Of a DNA stretch of 64,000 nucleotides, positions 42,646 through 51,325 are shown piece after piece; position 1 is the first letter of the stretch; each line of letters begins with the position of its first letter. The notes under the pieces were generated by a model. The model was not told the origin of the DNA. It saw only the letters and a program-made list of their open reading frames with translations, and made no database searches. The translations under genes were made by a program, and so were the position numbers. Source of the stretch: an uncultured Dialister sp. (GTDB lineage: Bacteria > Bacillota > Negativicutes > Veillonellales > Dialisteraceae). The stretch spans positions 1 through 64,000 of the forward strand of contig UQJW01000004.1 in NCBI GenBank assembly GCA_900541485.1, given 5' to 3'.

Positions 42646-43170
42646 ATGACAGACCAATCTATGAAACAAACTCATAACGTCCGTTGGATTACCGTATGCG
42701 GCATTTTAATGGGAATTAATACCCTCTTATCCTCTTTCGGTATTCCCGTCCCGGGGGGACATATTTATTTAAATGATATCATTATTGTTTCCGCTGCTCT
42801 TTCTCTTGATCCGCTCGGTGCTTTTATCGTCGGCGGCATCGGTGCTTTTCTGGGAGACTTTTTCTTTTATCCTCTTCCTATGTTCGTTTCTCTTTTCACC
42901 CACGGGTTTCGCTCTGTTGCCATTTCCCTCATTGCCCGCACCTATGGAAAAGAACGGTATTCCATGGTTATTCTTGCCGCTGCCGTCGGTGCATTGATTG
43001 CCATTGTCGGCTATACTCTCGGTAAGGCCTATGTATACAGTACCTGGGAATATGCAATCATGAAGCTTCCTTTTGAAACTGTCCAGTCTTTCCTCGGTTC
43101 TGCTGTGGCCGTTTATTTATGGAAGTATAGGCATTTCTCCGAAATGGTCAAAAAAGCATTGGGAAAATAA
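42646..43170 (+). CDS. ECF transporter S component (putative vitamin uptake)
   Basis: 174 residues from ATG 42646, five bases after AAAGGAG; an ATG 45 bp upstream overlaps the operator region and has no ribosome site. Five to six membrane helices with the S-component pattern: an N-terminal VRWITVCGILMGINTLLS helix, GGHIYLNDIIIVSAALSLDPLGAFIVGGIGAFLGDF, and a C-terminal basic tail. It would bind a micronutrient and dock on a shared EcfAAT module encoded elsewhere. Pairing with a MocR-type regulator points to a B6 vitamer, an inference. Confidence 0.85.
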   Translation: MTDQSMKQTHNVRWITVCGILMGINTLLSSFGIPVPGGHIYLNDIIIVSAALSLDPLGAFIVGGIGAFLGDFFFYPLPMFVSLFTHGFRSVAISLIARTYGKERYSMVILAAAVGALIAIVGYTLGKAYVYSTWEYAIMKLPFETVQSFLGSAVAVYLWKYRHFSEMVKKALGK

Positions 43171-43173
43171 ATT

Positions 43174-43209
43174 AAAAAGAATGCTGATTTTTTCGTCAGC
43201 ATTCTTTTT
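43174..43209. terminator. Bidirectional terminator between ECF-S and DraG-like genes
   Basis: AAAAAGAATGCTGA (43174-43187) pairs perfectly with TCAGCATTCTTTTT (43196-43209). Confidence 0.9.
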
Positions 43210-43220
43210 TTATGTCTATT

Positions 43221-44051
43221 TTAAAATAAATACATATCAATCAAATCTTTTCTTCGAAGCACTTCGAGCCATTCCTTCGGAATGGATTCATAGCCGTATA
43301 TAATTCCTGCCAAACCGCCGGTAACCGCACCCACCGTGTCGGTATCGTCACCCAGATTGACCGCTTTAATAAGCGCGTCCCTGAAACATGAAGTATTGGC
43401 AAGACTCCAAACCGCCGCCTCCAAAGTATCTGCCACATAACCGCTGCTTTTCACTTTTTCTCTCGGCCACGCCGCCACCCCGGGAAGATATCCGAAAAGT
43501 TCTTTTGTCGTTTCATTGTCCGTTGCTTCCGCCACCGCCTCTGTAAGAGTTTTTCCCGCCAAAAGCAACCGGGCTATGTGGACATAGACAACGCAGGCTG
43601 TTTTGGCAATGCGGTGAGCGTGGGTAATAGCCGATACTTCCCGTATTTCATCATCTTTTATATCGGGAATAAAAGCAAGCGGAATGATCCGCATGAGTGA
43701 ACCGTTCCCGTTGGACCATTCATCGGCCATGCCTTCTCCGCGGCCAAGTGCGGCCCCGGTAGTGATTCCCACATCAAAAACTTCTCCGTCCGGTGTATAT
43801 TTCCCTTTCTTATACCAATCGGTGAAACAGCACCTTAAATCTTCCAAATCAACGGTTCCCATCAGTTTCAAGCTGTCGCAGGTCGCCAGTGTCAGACCGG
43901 TATCATCGGACCAGGTGCCCGGCTCCTTATCATGAGTGCCGTGACCGGTCATTGTTTCTACATGAAAGCTGTCCCGCTCCTCAAACTCGACAGGAACACC
44001 CAATGCATCTCCTACAGCCAATCCGTATACCGCATCACGAAGTGTCCGCAT
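43221..44051 (-). CDS. ADP-ribosylglycohydrolase (DraG/ARH-like)
   Basis: 276 residues, all-alpha ARH fold. Both dinuclear-metal motifs are present: GTWSDDTGLTLA (residues ~45-56) and NLGDDTDTVGAVTGGLAGIIYG (~232-253), plus the N-terminal GLAVGDALGVPVEF. It removes ADP-ribose from proteins or related substrates; in non-nitrogen-fixers the target is unknown. GGAGG precedes ATG 44051. No ADP-ribosyltransferase gene is visible in the window. Confidence 0.9.
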   Translation of the reverse strand: MRTLRDAVYGLAVGDALGVPVEFEERDSFHVETMTGHGTHDKEPGTWSDDTGLTLATCDSLKLMGTVDLEDLRCCFTDWYKKGKYTPDGEVFDVGITTGAALGRGEGMADEWSNGNGSLMRIIPLAFIPDIKDDEIREVSAITHAHRIAKTACVVYVHIARLLLAGKTLTEAVAEATDNETTKELFGYLPGVAAWPREKVKSSGYVADTLEAAVWSLANTSCFRDALIKAVNLGDDTDTVGAVTGGLAGIIYGYESIPKEWLEVLRRKDLIDMYLF

Positions 44052-44084
44052 ACACGCCTCCTATGAATATACTATTCTGTTTTC

Positions 44085-44113
44085 ATTGTACCAAAGACCG
44101 GGAATAATGAAAA
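44085..44113 (-). promoter_or_regulatory. Possible promoter of the DraG-like gene
   Basis: Minus-strand -35-like TTTTCA (44113-44108), 17-bp spacer, -10 TACAAT (44090-44085). Confidence 0.45.
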
Positions 44114-44195
44114 TGTATGAGCAGGCTCTATGAAATATTTGCCTGAGAGTATAAATTTTAAATTCTCCCCGGATATCGTCTGCAATGAATCAAAC

Positions 44196-44229
44196 ATAAA
44201 AGCGCCACCCTTTCAAGTGACGCTTTTAT
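44196..44229 (-). terminator. Terminator of gyrA
   Basis: ATAAAAGCGCCAC (44196-44208) pairs with GTGACGCTTTTAT (44217-44229) with one G-U equivalent. Confidence 0.85.
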
Positions 44230-44234
44230 ATATT

Positions 44235-46691
44235 TTATTCTTCTGTTGCTTCCATTTCTGTTACCACATCAATCGAAGCAATCCTATCCCCTTCTTCAAG
44301 GCGCTGGAGAATGACGCCCTGACCGCCTTTCGCTTTCTTGCTGGAAATCTGGCTGGCAGGAATACGGATCGTGATGCCCTGCTCGGATACGCCGACAAGT
44401 TCATCATTGTCATCAGCCGCTACGAGAGCCACTACTTCAAAACCTCTCTTGAAGTTTATCGTTCCCTGCCCGCTTCTTCTCTGCACGCGGTAAGCGGATT
44501 CGGCATTTCTTTTCGCGTTGCCGTCAGCAGAAATGGTAAATATATCCTTATCGGCTGCGACAACGACACCTACCACATCATCCGTTCCGTTTTCCCCGGA
44601 AGATTTCAGACGGATTCCCCGGACACCTGATGTAGCACGGCTGAGCGGTCTCACTTGGTCATCATCGATGGAAAAACGGATGGCCATTCCGCCCCGGGTA
44701 CCAATGATGATTTCTTCATCTCCCTTCACGGGAAGAACAGCAACAAGACGGTCATCATCTTTGAGACGGATGGCAATCAGCCCGCTCTTGTTAATATTTT
44801 TATACTCTTCCAATGCCGTTTTCTTCACATATCCGAACTTGGTCACCATGAGGAGATACTTCGTTCCTTCTCCGGCAGCATCTATATCAAGCATTTCCGT
44901 GACGTATTCATCTGCTCCGAGGGACGTAATGAAGTTAATCATCGCACTGCCCCGTGCCGTTCTGCTTGATTCGGGAATGTCGTAGGCTGTCTTCATATAC
45001 ACTTTCCCTTTATTCGTGAAGAAAAGAATTCTCGCATGCGTGGAAGTGGATAAAATCTTGCGGACATAGTCGCCGTCTTTCATCTTAAGGCCGCTCACAC
45101 CCCGTCCGCCTTTTCTCTGGGTTCTCAGGTCAGCGGAATCAATCCGTTTGATATAGTTCTGCTTCGTCAGCGTCACCGTCATCGGCTTATCGGGAATTAA
45201 ATCCTTGATATCCATATCGTCCAAGGCAGCAGCGATTTCTGTTCTCCGGTCATCACCAAACCGGTTCTTTTCATCAATGAGTTCTGCTTTTACAACACCC
45301 ATGATTTTATCTCTGCTGGACAGGAGATCACGGAGATAGGCTATCGTTTCCTGTACATCCTTGTAATCCTCTTCAATCTTATCTCTTTCCAGTCCCGTCA
45401 ATCTTCTGAGGCGCATATCCAAAATAGCCATCGCCTGTTTTTCGGAAAGATTGAACTTGGAAATCAAAGCGGTTTTTGCAATTTCATCTGTCCGGGATTC
45501 ACGAATCGTCTTGATGACTTCATCGATGTGATCAAGAGCAATCATGAGTCCTTCCAGAATATGAGCTTTTGCTTCCGCTTTATCCAGTTCGTACCGGCTT
45601 CTTCGTGTAACAACTTCTTCCTGGTGCTTCAGATAATAGTAAAGAATCTGTTTAAGATTTAAAATCTGGGGATGTCCGTTGACCAGAGCCAGCATGATAG
45701 ATCCGAAATTCATCTGCATTTGGGTATGCTTGTACAGATTATTGAGCATAATCTGGGGATTTATATCGGCACGAAGCTCGATGACAATCCGCATGCCCTT
45801 CCGGTCAGATTCATCACGAAGCGCGGTAATCCCGTCAATGACTTTCTGGCGGGATAAATCGGCAATAGACTCAACCAAACGTGCTTTATTCACCTGGTAA
45901 GGAATCTCCGTTACGATAATACGGCTTTTACCGCGGTCCATTTCTTCAATTTCTGTTCTCGCCCGGACCGTAATGGAACCTCGCCCGGTATGATACATAT
46001 CGGAAATTCCCTTACGCCCCTGGATAATGGCAGACGTCGGGAAATCGGGCCCCTTGATATGCGTCATCAGCTCATCGATAGTAATCTCAGGATTATCAAT
46101 CATCGCACAAAGACCGTCCACCACTTCTCCTAAGTTGTGAGGCGGAATATTGGTCGCCATACCGACAGCAATACCATAAGAACCGTTCACCAAAAGATTG
46201 GGGATACGGGAGGGAAGAACAAGCGGTTCCTGCAAAGAACCGTCGTAGTTGGGCATGAAATCCACCGTGTTTTTATCAATATCACGGAGCATTTCCAACG
46301 TAATCTTTGACATGCGCATTTCCGTATAACGCATAGCCGCTGCCGAGTCACCGTCGACAGAGCCGAAGTTTCCGTGCCCGTCCACAAGCGGATAGCGGGT
46401 GGAAAAATCCTGTGCCATACGAACGGCAGAATCATAAACGGCCGAATCACCGTGGGGGTGATATTTACCCAAAACGTCCCCGACGATACGGGCCGATTTC
46501 TTATACGCTTTATTCGGAAGCATACCTGCTTCATTCATGGCGTACAAAATACGGCGGTGGACAGGTTTCAGCCCGTCTCTGACGTCAGGTAATGCACGAG
46601 TGACAATAACCGACATGGCATAGTCGATGTAGGAATTCTTCATCTGGCTTTCCAAGGGGGTATTGACAATCTTACCTTCCTTCCATTCCAT
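44235..46691 (-). CDS. gyrA: DNA gyrase subunit A
   Basis: 818 residues, the breakage-reunion subunit of DNA gyrase. The catalytic tyrosine is Y122 (AMRYTEMRM). The GyrA box QRKGGRG near residue 525 distinguishes it from ParC, followed by the six-bladed DNA-wrapping C-terminal domain. In the quinolone-resistance region, numbering coincides with E. coli and Ser83 and Asp87 (GDSAVYDS) are both wild type. AAAGGTG precedes ATG 46691. A TATAAT (46799-46794 on minus) lies about 100 bp upstream. gyrB is not adjacent. Confidence 0.96.
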   Translation of the reverse strand: MEWKEGKIVNTPLESQMKNSYIDYAMSVIVTRALPDVRDGLKPVHRRILYAMNEAGMLPNKAYKKSARIVGDVLGKYHPHGDSAVYDSAVRMAQDFSTRYPLVDGHGNFGSVDGDSAAAMRYTEMRMSKITLEMLRDIDKNTVDFMPNYDGSLQEPLVLPSRIPNLLVNGSYGIAVGMATNIPPHNLGEVVDGLCAMIDNPEITIDELMTHIKGPDFPTSAIIQGRKGISDMYHTGRGSITVRARTEIEEMDRGKSRIIVTEIPYQVNKARLVESIADLSRQKVIDGITALRDESDRKGMRIVIELRADINPQIMLNNLYKHTQMQMNFGSIMLALVNGHPQILNLKQILYYYLKHQEEVVTRRSRYELDKAEAKAHILEGLMIALDHIDEVIKTIRESRTDEIAKTALISKFNLSEKQAMAILDMRLRRLTGLERDKIEEDYKDVQETIAYLRDLLSSRDKIMGVVKAELIDEKNRFGDDRRTEIAAALDDMDIKDLIPDKPMTVTLTKQNYIKRIDSADLRTQRKGGRGVSGLKMKDGDYVRKILSTSTHARILFFTNKGKVYMKTAYDIPESSRTARGSAMINFITSLGADEYVTEMLDIDAAGEGTKYLLMVTKFGYVKKTALEEYKNINKSGLIAIRLKDDDRLVAVLPVKGDEEIIIGTRGGMAIRFSIDDDQVRPLSRATSGVRGIRLKSSGENGTDDVVGVVVAADKDIFTISADGNAKRNAESAYRVQRRSGQGTINFKRGFEVVALVAADDNDELVGVSEQGITIRIPASQISSKKAKGGQGVILQRLEEGDRIASIDVVTEMEATEE

Positions 46692-47002
46692 ACATTCACC
46701 TTTCTTTCATCCGGATCTGTTGTCCGGAAATAAAATAAGAGCAGCCCTTGATGCCGCTCCCGGAAGTCATGAGCCTTCATAAATACTGAGTTTATTATAC
46801 CATAAATCCTTAAAATAAGCCATTTACATGCGTTTTCACCCATTGTAATACAAAAATATTTTTTTGTTTACTTTTGTATCCGTTTTATTTCCGGCTGACG
46901 TAATTTTTCCTTTACACCCGCCGTTCCCAAAATTTCTTTGCCCTGTCCTATCCTCTATGTTAAAATGAAAATAATAAAAATCGGAAAGAGCAGAATATAA
47001 CT
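46692..47002. other. Divergent intergenic region gyrA / orphan gene
   Basis: 311 bp with no open frame of note. It holds a minus-strand -10 TATAAT at 46799-46794 for gyrA (weak -35) and a good plus-strand promoter at 46938-46966. The middle is AT-rich without obvious hairpins. Confidence 0.55.
46938..46966 (+). promoter_or_regulatory. Promoter of the 168-residue orphan
   Basis: -35 TTGCCC (46938-46943), 17-bp spacer, -10 TAAAAT (46961-46966). Confidence 0.68.
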
Positions 47003-47509
47003 ATGAAAAAATATATAATCATCGGCATAATCGCCTTGGTTCTCATTCTCGGCGGCGGCGCTTTCGCCCTCTTCTCCTCTCTGACGGGAGGCCCCTGGGA
47101 AGGTACCTGGTGGGGTGTCCAGGAAGCCGGCATGAATTGGTCCGGCGATCACATAAAAACTCTGGAAACCTTTACATTTACAAAAAATGATGACAAAACC
47201 ATTTCCGTCGAACACCGTGTCCAACAGGGAAGTAAAGAAGTGGAAGGAAGTTTATCCGGAAGCGGCACGATTGACGGCGGACGTCTCATCGTCACAACAA
47301 AAAGCGGAAAAGAAGTCACTTTTTCCTACGCACGGATTGATAAAACCATTGAAACACCTTTAAAAAATGTAGACAAAACAGCGGTCACTATTAAACCGCT
47401 GACAGAAGAAAACAATGCTGACATGGAAGAAATCAGAAGTGAAATCGTGAAAATTTCACAAAAACCTGAAAACGCCATTGATACAACCTTGAGTTCTGCA
47501 AGAAGTTAA
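47003..47509 (+). CDS. Uncharacterised membrane-anchored or secreted protein
   Basis: 168 residues, not recognised. An N-terminal hydrophobic helix (MKKYIIIGIIALVLILGGGAFALF) acts as a signal anchor or uncleaved signal peptide. The exported part starts GPWEGTWWGVQEAGM and continues as alternating beta strands (FTFTKNDDKTISVEHRV, GSLSGSGTIDGGRLIVTT), a lipocalin/fatty-acid-binding-like small barrel pattern. The C-terminal ~35 residues look helical. Monocistronic, with promoter and terminator of its own. Confidence 0.7.
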   Translation: MKKYIIIGIIALVLILGGGAFALFSSLTGGPWEGTWWGVQEAGMNWSGDHIKTLETFTFTKNDDKTISVEHRVQQGSKEVEGSLSGSGTIDGGRLIVTTKSGKEVTFSYARIDKTIETPLKNVDKTAVTIKPLTEENNADMEEIRSEIVKISQKPENAIDTTLSSARS

Positions 47510-47511
47510 AA

Positions 47512-47549
47512 AAAGGAAGGCACTCACAAAAAGTAGCCTTCCTTTTTCA
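47512..47549. terminator. Bidirectional terminator after the orphan
   Basis: AAAAAGGAAGGC (47512-47523) pairs perfectly with GCCTTCCTTTTT (47538-47549). Confidence 0.88.
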
Positions 47550-47576
47550 TTGGCAAATTCATTTCCTGCAAAATTT

Positions 47577-48698
47577 TTATTTCTTATGAATTGTGAAAAC
47601 GGTAAGTTCTCTCGGGCAACCGAAACGGAAAGGAAACCAGCCGCCGTTTCCGCGGGATACATATCCGAAATCTTTACCGTTACTGTACATCCCCCGGGTA
47701 TACTTGAACGGAGTGATAAACGGTTTTCCGAAAATACCCGTCTGAAGACCGTGGGTATGTCCTGTGAGTGTTAAAAAAGCGTGGTGTCTGAATCCGCCGT
47801 CAATCGCATCGGAATGGTGGGCAAGAAAAATACACGCCGCCGTTTCGGGAATGTTTCGGAATGCCTCTTCCGTAAGCGCTTTCATTCGTTCCTCCCGTCC
47901 CTCTCTTTGTAGACCCGGATAGTCGGCACCTGCCACAAAAAGAAGGTCTTTACCGCGGGTTATTGTCATGTGACTGTTATTTAAAACATGAACCGTTGTC
48001 TGTTCCAGTTCTTTTTCTATGTAAGACGGATTTCTGTAAAGCTCATGGTTTCCACGGACGTAAATGATTCCATAAGGAAAGAGTTTACTCCGTGTCGTCA
48101 GAATTTCCGCCGTTTCCGGCATCACACGGATATCATCAATCAAGTCCCCGGTCAGCATGATAACTTCTGCCCCTGCCGCCTTCGCTCTGTCCAAATCTTC
48201 TGCCAAATCCGTATTTCTGTAATACGGCCCTATATGGGGATCCGTAATTTGTGCCAGTTTGAAACCGTCAAAGCCGTCGGGAAGATTTTCTGCATACACA
48301 TCATGGTATTCCGTGATTTCCCTTTTCTCTCCGTCGACCGAGCCGTAAATACCGATGCACAAAGCCAACGGTAAAATAACCGTTCCCAGAAGCCGCACCG
48401 GTTTGCGTATCTTTTGCAGAGAGCTTAAAAGAGCAAGCAGAATCAAAGGCACAAGAATGATCACGTGGGCAACCATGAAACCTGTCGCCGCATACGCCGC
48501 CCAATGAGCGGTATCTCCATAAGAACTGTATGCCGATGCATACCAGACAAAATATTTTGCCGCCGCAAATCCTGTTCCCGCTCCCAAAAAGGGATAGAAA
48601 TACCACTTTCCCCAACGGAAAACCGGGATTGCCAGAAGACCGTTACAAAGACCGGTAAGAGTAAAACCGAAGACGAGCATCCAATAAAAATCCAACAT
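47577..48698 (-). CDS. Membrane-bound metallophosphoesterase (YaeI-like)
   Basis: 373 residues. About four membrane helices occupy the first ~120 residues, then a calcineurin-like phosphoesterase domain facing outward. Metal ligands: QITDPHIGPYY (~153), MLTGDLIDD (~180), VRGNHELY (~215), the LAHHSD histidine and TGHTHGLQ (~315). The closest described relatives are YaeI-type phosphodiesterases; the substrate is unknown. It follows mutY by 20 bp and is probably the last gene of that operon. Confidence 0.87.
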   Translation of the reverse strand: MLDFYWMLVFGFTLTGLCNGLLAIPVFRWGKWYFYPFLGAGTGFAAAKYFVWYASAYSSYGDTAHWAAYAATGFMVAHVIILVPLILLALLSSLQKIRKPVRLLGTVILPLALCIGIYGSVDGEKREITEYHDVYAENLPDGFDGFKLAQITDPHIGPYYRNTDLAEDLDRAKAAGAEVIMLTGDLIDDIRVMPETAEILTTRSKLFPYGIIYVRGNHELYRNPSYIEKELEQTTVHVLNNSHMTITRGKDLLFVAGADYPGLQREGREERMKALTEEAFRNIPETAACIFLAHHSDAIDGGFRHHAFLTLTGHTHGLQTGIFGKPFITPFKYTRGMYSNGKDFGYVSRGNGGWFPFRFGCPRELTVFTIHKK

Positions 48699-48718
48699 TT
48701 TATCCTTTCCTTTTATCC

Positions 48719-49771
48719 TTATTCATCCAATGCCGCATATCCTGCTATATAGGCCGCCAGTCTGGCATGAGGACCTGCAAGAGGAATTTTCTTATATTCT
48801 TCATAGGAAAACCATTGGAAATTTCCGTCCGGCACGACTGCCGTTTCAAACAGATACGCCGTCATGTGCCAGATACGATGAGTAAATACATGCGTGTACT
48901 CCCATATTTTTTCTTCTGCTTTTCCTGACAGATATTTCTCCAATTCCTTACGCCCCGCTTGTACGTCCGGTGCAAGAACCATGGGAAGCTCCCACATAGA
49001 TGCGAGCATCCCTTTCTTCGGGCGGAGATGAAATAATACACGGCCGTCTTTGATAATAACAGCGCAGCAAGCGGCTGATTCCTTTTGCTTTTTCTTTGGT
49101 GTCCGCACAGGCAATATGTCCGTTTTCCCCTCTTTCAAAGCCGTACAATATGGTACAAGCGGACACAGGGAACAACGCGGTTTTTTGGGAATGCAGATTT
49201 CCGAACCCAAATCCATCAGCGCTTCATTGAAATCACCTGCCCGCTCAGGCAGTGTTTCCTCTACAAGTCTTGTAATTTCTTTCCTTCCCGCGGTCTTTAA
49301 AATATCTTCTTCTACCCCGTATAAACGGGCATAAACACGAAGTACGTTCCCGTCGACAGCTGCTTCTTTCTGACCGTATGCCATCGATAAAACGGCGCCT
49401 GCCGTATAATCTCCGATTCCGGGAAGAGAACGGATTTTATCTTTTTCCTTCGGCAACGCCGCTCCGTATTTTTCCGTCATTTCTCTTGCCGCTCTGTGAA
49501 TATTTCTCGCCCTGCTGTAATAACCGAGCCCCTGCCAGGCATGGAGCACATCTGCTTCATCGGCATCGGCGACGGCTCTGATTGTCGGAAATCTTTTCTT
49601 CCAACTTTCAAAATAAGGCTTCACCGCCTCTGTCCTCGTCTGCTGCAGCATTATTTCAGAAATCCAGACATGGTAAGGATTTCTCGGTTTCTCCTCCCGC
49701 CAGGGAAGGTCTCTTTTATGACGGTCGAACCAATCCAAAAGAAGATTCGTCCAGTTTTCTTTTTCACCCAT
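48719..49771 (-). CDS. mutY: A/G-specific adenine glycosylase
   Basis: 350 residues. MutY removes adenine mispaired with 8-oxoguanine. The catalytic segment ISEIMLQQTRTEAV (Glu near 40), the HhH motif LPGIGDYTAGAVLSMA with the catalytic Asp, and the Fe-S ligands C-x6-C-x2-C-x5-C (CIPKKPRCSLCPLVPYC, ~193-209) are complete. A C-terminal NUDIX-like 8-oxoG recognition domain follows. ATG 49771 has AGGAG upstream and overlaps the stop of the NUDIX gene (TGATG). Confidence 0.95.
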   Translation of the reverse strand: MGEKENWTNLLLDWFDRHKRDLPWREEKPRNPYHVWISEIMLQQTRTEAVKPYFESWKKRFPTIRAVADADEADVLHAWQGLGYYSRARNIHRAAREMTEKYGAALPKEKDKIRSLPGIGDYTAGAVLSMAYGQKEAAVDGNVLRVYARLYGVEEDILKTAGRKEITRLVEETLPERAGDFNEALMDLGSEICIPKKPRCSLCPLVPYCTALKEGKTDILPVRTPKKKQKESAACCAVIIKDGRVLFHLRPKKGMLASMWELPMVLAPDVQAGRKELEKYLSGKAEEKIWEYTHVFTHRIWHMTAYLFETAVVPDGNFQWFSYEEYKKIPLAGPHARLAAYIAGYAALDE

Positions 49772-50256
49772 CAAAATCTGTCTCCTGTCCGGATCGTTTC
49801 AAAATGATAATCAAAAACATGCTCCCCGTCAGAGGCAAAATAAATAACGCCCCTGATTTTTTCTCCTTTTAAAATACGGGGAAGCCAGATACGGTCGGCC
49901 TCCCACATATACTCAAAAGGCATTTCTTCAGGAGAAAACCAGGCCGGTTCCATTTCATTGGACACAGAGATTTCCCCTTTCCATTTTTTCAGAAAATAGA
50001 CGATACCTCCGTGGGACCACTCGGGATCGGAGGGTTGGTGGAAATATAAATCCGCCGCCGGCAAAAAATCACCGGGTCCGGCAATCAGTCCGGACTCCTC
50101 AAAAAGCTCCCGTGCCGCACATTCGCGCATGGTCTCGCCTTTTTCTCTTTTTCCGCCGAAACCGTTCCATTTCCCTTTGCCCATTCCTCTTTTTTTATGG
50201 CCCAGTAAAATTTTCCCGTCCGCACCGACAGGATATACCAAAGAAGTATCCCGCAT
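49771..50256 (-). CDS. NUDIX hydrolase, 8-oxo-dGTP diphosphatase type
   Basis: 161 residues from ATG 50256 (MRDTSLVYPVG), with AAAGG upstream; a TTG 21 bp earlier overlaps that site. The NUDIX box is perfect, from GGKREKGE through REL to EESGL (residues ~34-57). The segment GKGKWNGFGGK resembles MTH1-type 8-oxo-dGTPases. Directly coupled to mutY, it probably sanitises the oxidised guanine nucleotide pool, forming two arms of the GO system. A -10 (TGT-TATAAT) lies at 50297-50289. Confidence 0.88.
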   Translation of the reverse strand: MRDTSLVYPVGADGKILLGHKKRGMGKGKWNGFGGKREKGETMRECAARELFEESGLIAGPGDFLPAADLYFHQPSDPEWSHGGIVYFLKKWKGEISVSNEMEPAWFSPEEMPFEYMWEADRIWLPRILKGEKIRGVIYFASDGEHVFDYHFETIRTGDRF

Positions 50257-50288
50257 TTTTATTCTGCCTTTCTTCAAATATCTTCTTT

Positions 50289-50297
50289 ATTATAACA
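50289..50297 (-). promoter_or_regulatory. Extended -10 of the mutT-like/mutY operon
   Basis: Minus-strand TGT-TATAAT; the -35 at 17 bp is poor. Confidence 0.5.
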
Positions 50298-50333
50298 GGA
50301 AAATTTTGTACTTTTCCGACAAAATCCGGAGCA

Positions 50334-50360
50334 TAAAAAAAGAAACCTTTCCGGGTCTCT
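50334..50360 (-). terminator. Terminator of the ompH gene
   Basis: Minus strand AGAGACC (50360-50354), loop, GGTTTCT (50347-50341), then TTTTTTAT. Confidence 0.77.
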
Positions 50361-50373
50361 TTTCTGTACTTAA

Positions 50374-50790
50374 TTATTTTGCAAGCTTAGCGCCTACAGC
50401 AGCCGTTACATCACTTCCGCCGTCGATAACTGCTCCGCTTTCGAGAATAACATCAAGATTCTTTTCCTTACGGACCTGCACGATAGCTCTGATGACATCC
50501 TGCTGAATCGGCTGGATGAGTGCTCTTTCCTTAGCTGCCAGATCACGCTGGAGTTCCTGGAAAATTTTCTGCTTTTCTGCATCGCTCTTGCCTTCTGCAC
50601 GTTTTTTGAAGCTTTCTTCTGCTTTCTGTGCAGCATTTCTCAGGTCAAGCTGTGCTTTTTCCATTTTCGGATGGGACTGCATTAAAGCTGCAGAGTTAAC
50701 ATAGCCGACTCCTGCTGCAGAAACAGATCCGATAGCACCGAACATCATAACACCTGCTACAAGAGCAGCTACTTTTTTATTCATTTTCAT
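50374..50790 (-). CDS. OmpH/Skp-family periplasmic chaperone
   Basis: 138 residues. The signal peptide (MKMNKKVAALVAGVMMFGAIGSVSAAG) is cleaved near residue 25. The mature part starts with the family strand VGYVNSAALMQSHP, then a long charged helix pair (coiled-coil arms) and ends LDVILESGAVIDGGSDVT. Skp holds unfolded outer-membrane proteins in the periplasm, which fits the diderm envelope implied by the TonB receptor and autotransporter. GGAGG precedes ATG 50790. Monocistronic with a near-consensus promoter. Confidence 0.9.
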   Translation of the reverse strand: MKMNKKVAALVAGVMMFGAIGSVSAAGVGYVNSAALMQSHPKMEKAQLDLRNAAQKAEESFKKRAEGKSDAEKQKIFQELQRDLAAKERALIQPIQQDVIRAIVQVRKEKNLDVILESGAVIDGGSDVTAAVGAKLAK

Positions 50791-50812
50791 TGTTAAATTC
50801 CTCCTTTAAGAC

Positions 50813-50829
50813 ATCCTCATTTAGAGGAT
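50813..50829 (-). other. Small hairpin in the ompH leader
   Basis: Minus strand ATCCTC-TAAAT-GAGGAT. The ATCCTCTAAAT half recurs in the leader of the small membrane protein gene at 55240-55515. Confidence 0.4.
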
Positions 50830-50843
50830 TTGGGTATGCACTA

Positions 50844-50872
50844 ATCATAATATAATATTTCTCATCTGTCAA
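50844..50872 (-). promoter_or_regulatory. Strong promoter of ompH
   Basis: Minus-strand -35 TTGACA (50872-50867), 17-bp spacer, -10 TATGAT (50849-50844). Confidence 0.88.
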
Positions 50873-50896
50873 TAGGAATTGACTCAAAGTCAAATA

Positions 50897-51325
50897 CTAT
50901 GCCAGCGGTTTTGCTTCCAGTGCTGCCGTTTCCGCTTCCTCACGCATCGCTTCTTTTGCTTCTTTCAGCGCCGCTTCCCGGACCTCTTCTTTTTTCTCTT
51001 TTTTCTTTGTGAAACGGGCGACCAGTTCCGGTACCATATTGAAAACCTTGTCTATCGTATTATTTGCATTCGCATTTTTAATGGAAAACAATTCCACCCG
51101 TTCCCCTTTCATGATAAGAACAGCGGTAGGACTCATTTTCCCGCCGCCGGCTTCTCCGTTTGCCTGGCCGTCGGCACCTTTACGGCCCGAACCGAAGCCG
51201 AAGGAAATATCCACAAACGGCACGATTGTCGCATCACCGAGATAAATCGGCTGTCCTACCACGGTTTCCGTACGAATCATGTCCTTAAATTCCTCGAGAA
51301 GTTGTTTTCTCACTTCATCATTCAT
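50897..51325 (-). CDS. GerW-family (YtfJ-like) protein
   Basis: 142 residues. The GerW/YtfJ family is known in Bacillus as a sporulation/germination protein. Conserved blocks: TVVGQPIYLGDATIVPFVDISFGFGSG, KMSPTAVLIMKGERVELFSI and VFNMVPELVARF. A charged Lys/Glu/Ala-rich tail (~108-142) extends beyond the core. It overlaps the DUF2953 gene by 8 bp, the ytfI-ytfJ pairing of sporulating Firmicutes, but no other sporulation gene is in the window. Confidence 0.87.
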   Translation of the reverse strand: MNDEVRKQLLEEFKDMIRTETVVGQPIYLGDATIVPFVDISFGFGSGRKGADGQANGEAGGGKMSPTAVLIMKGERVELFSIKNANANNTIDKVFNMVPELVARFTKKKEKKEEVREAALKEAKEAMREEAETAALEAKPLA

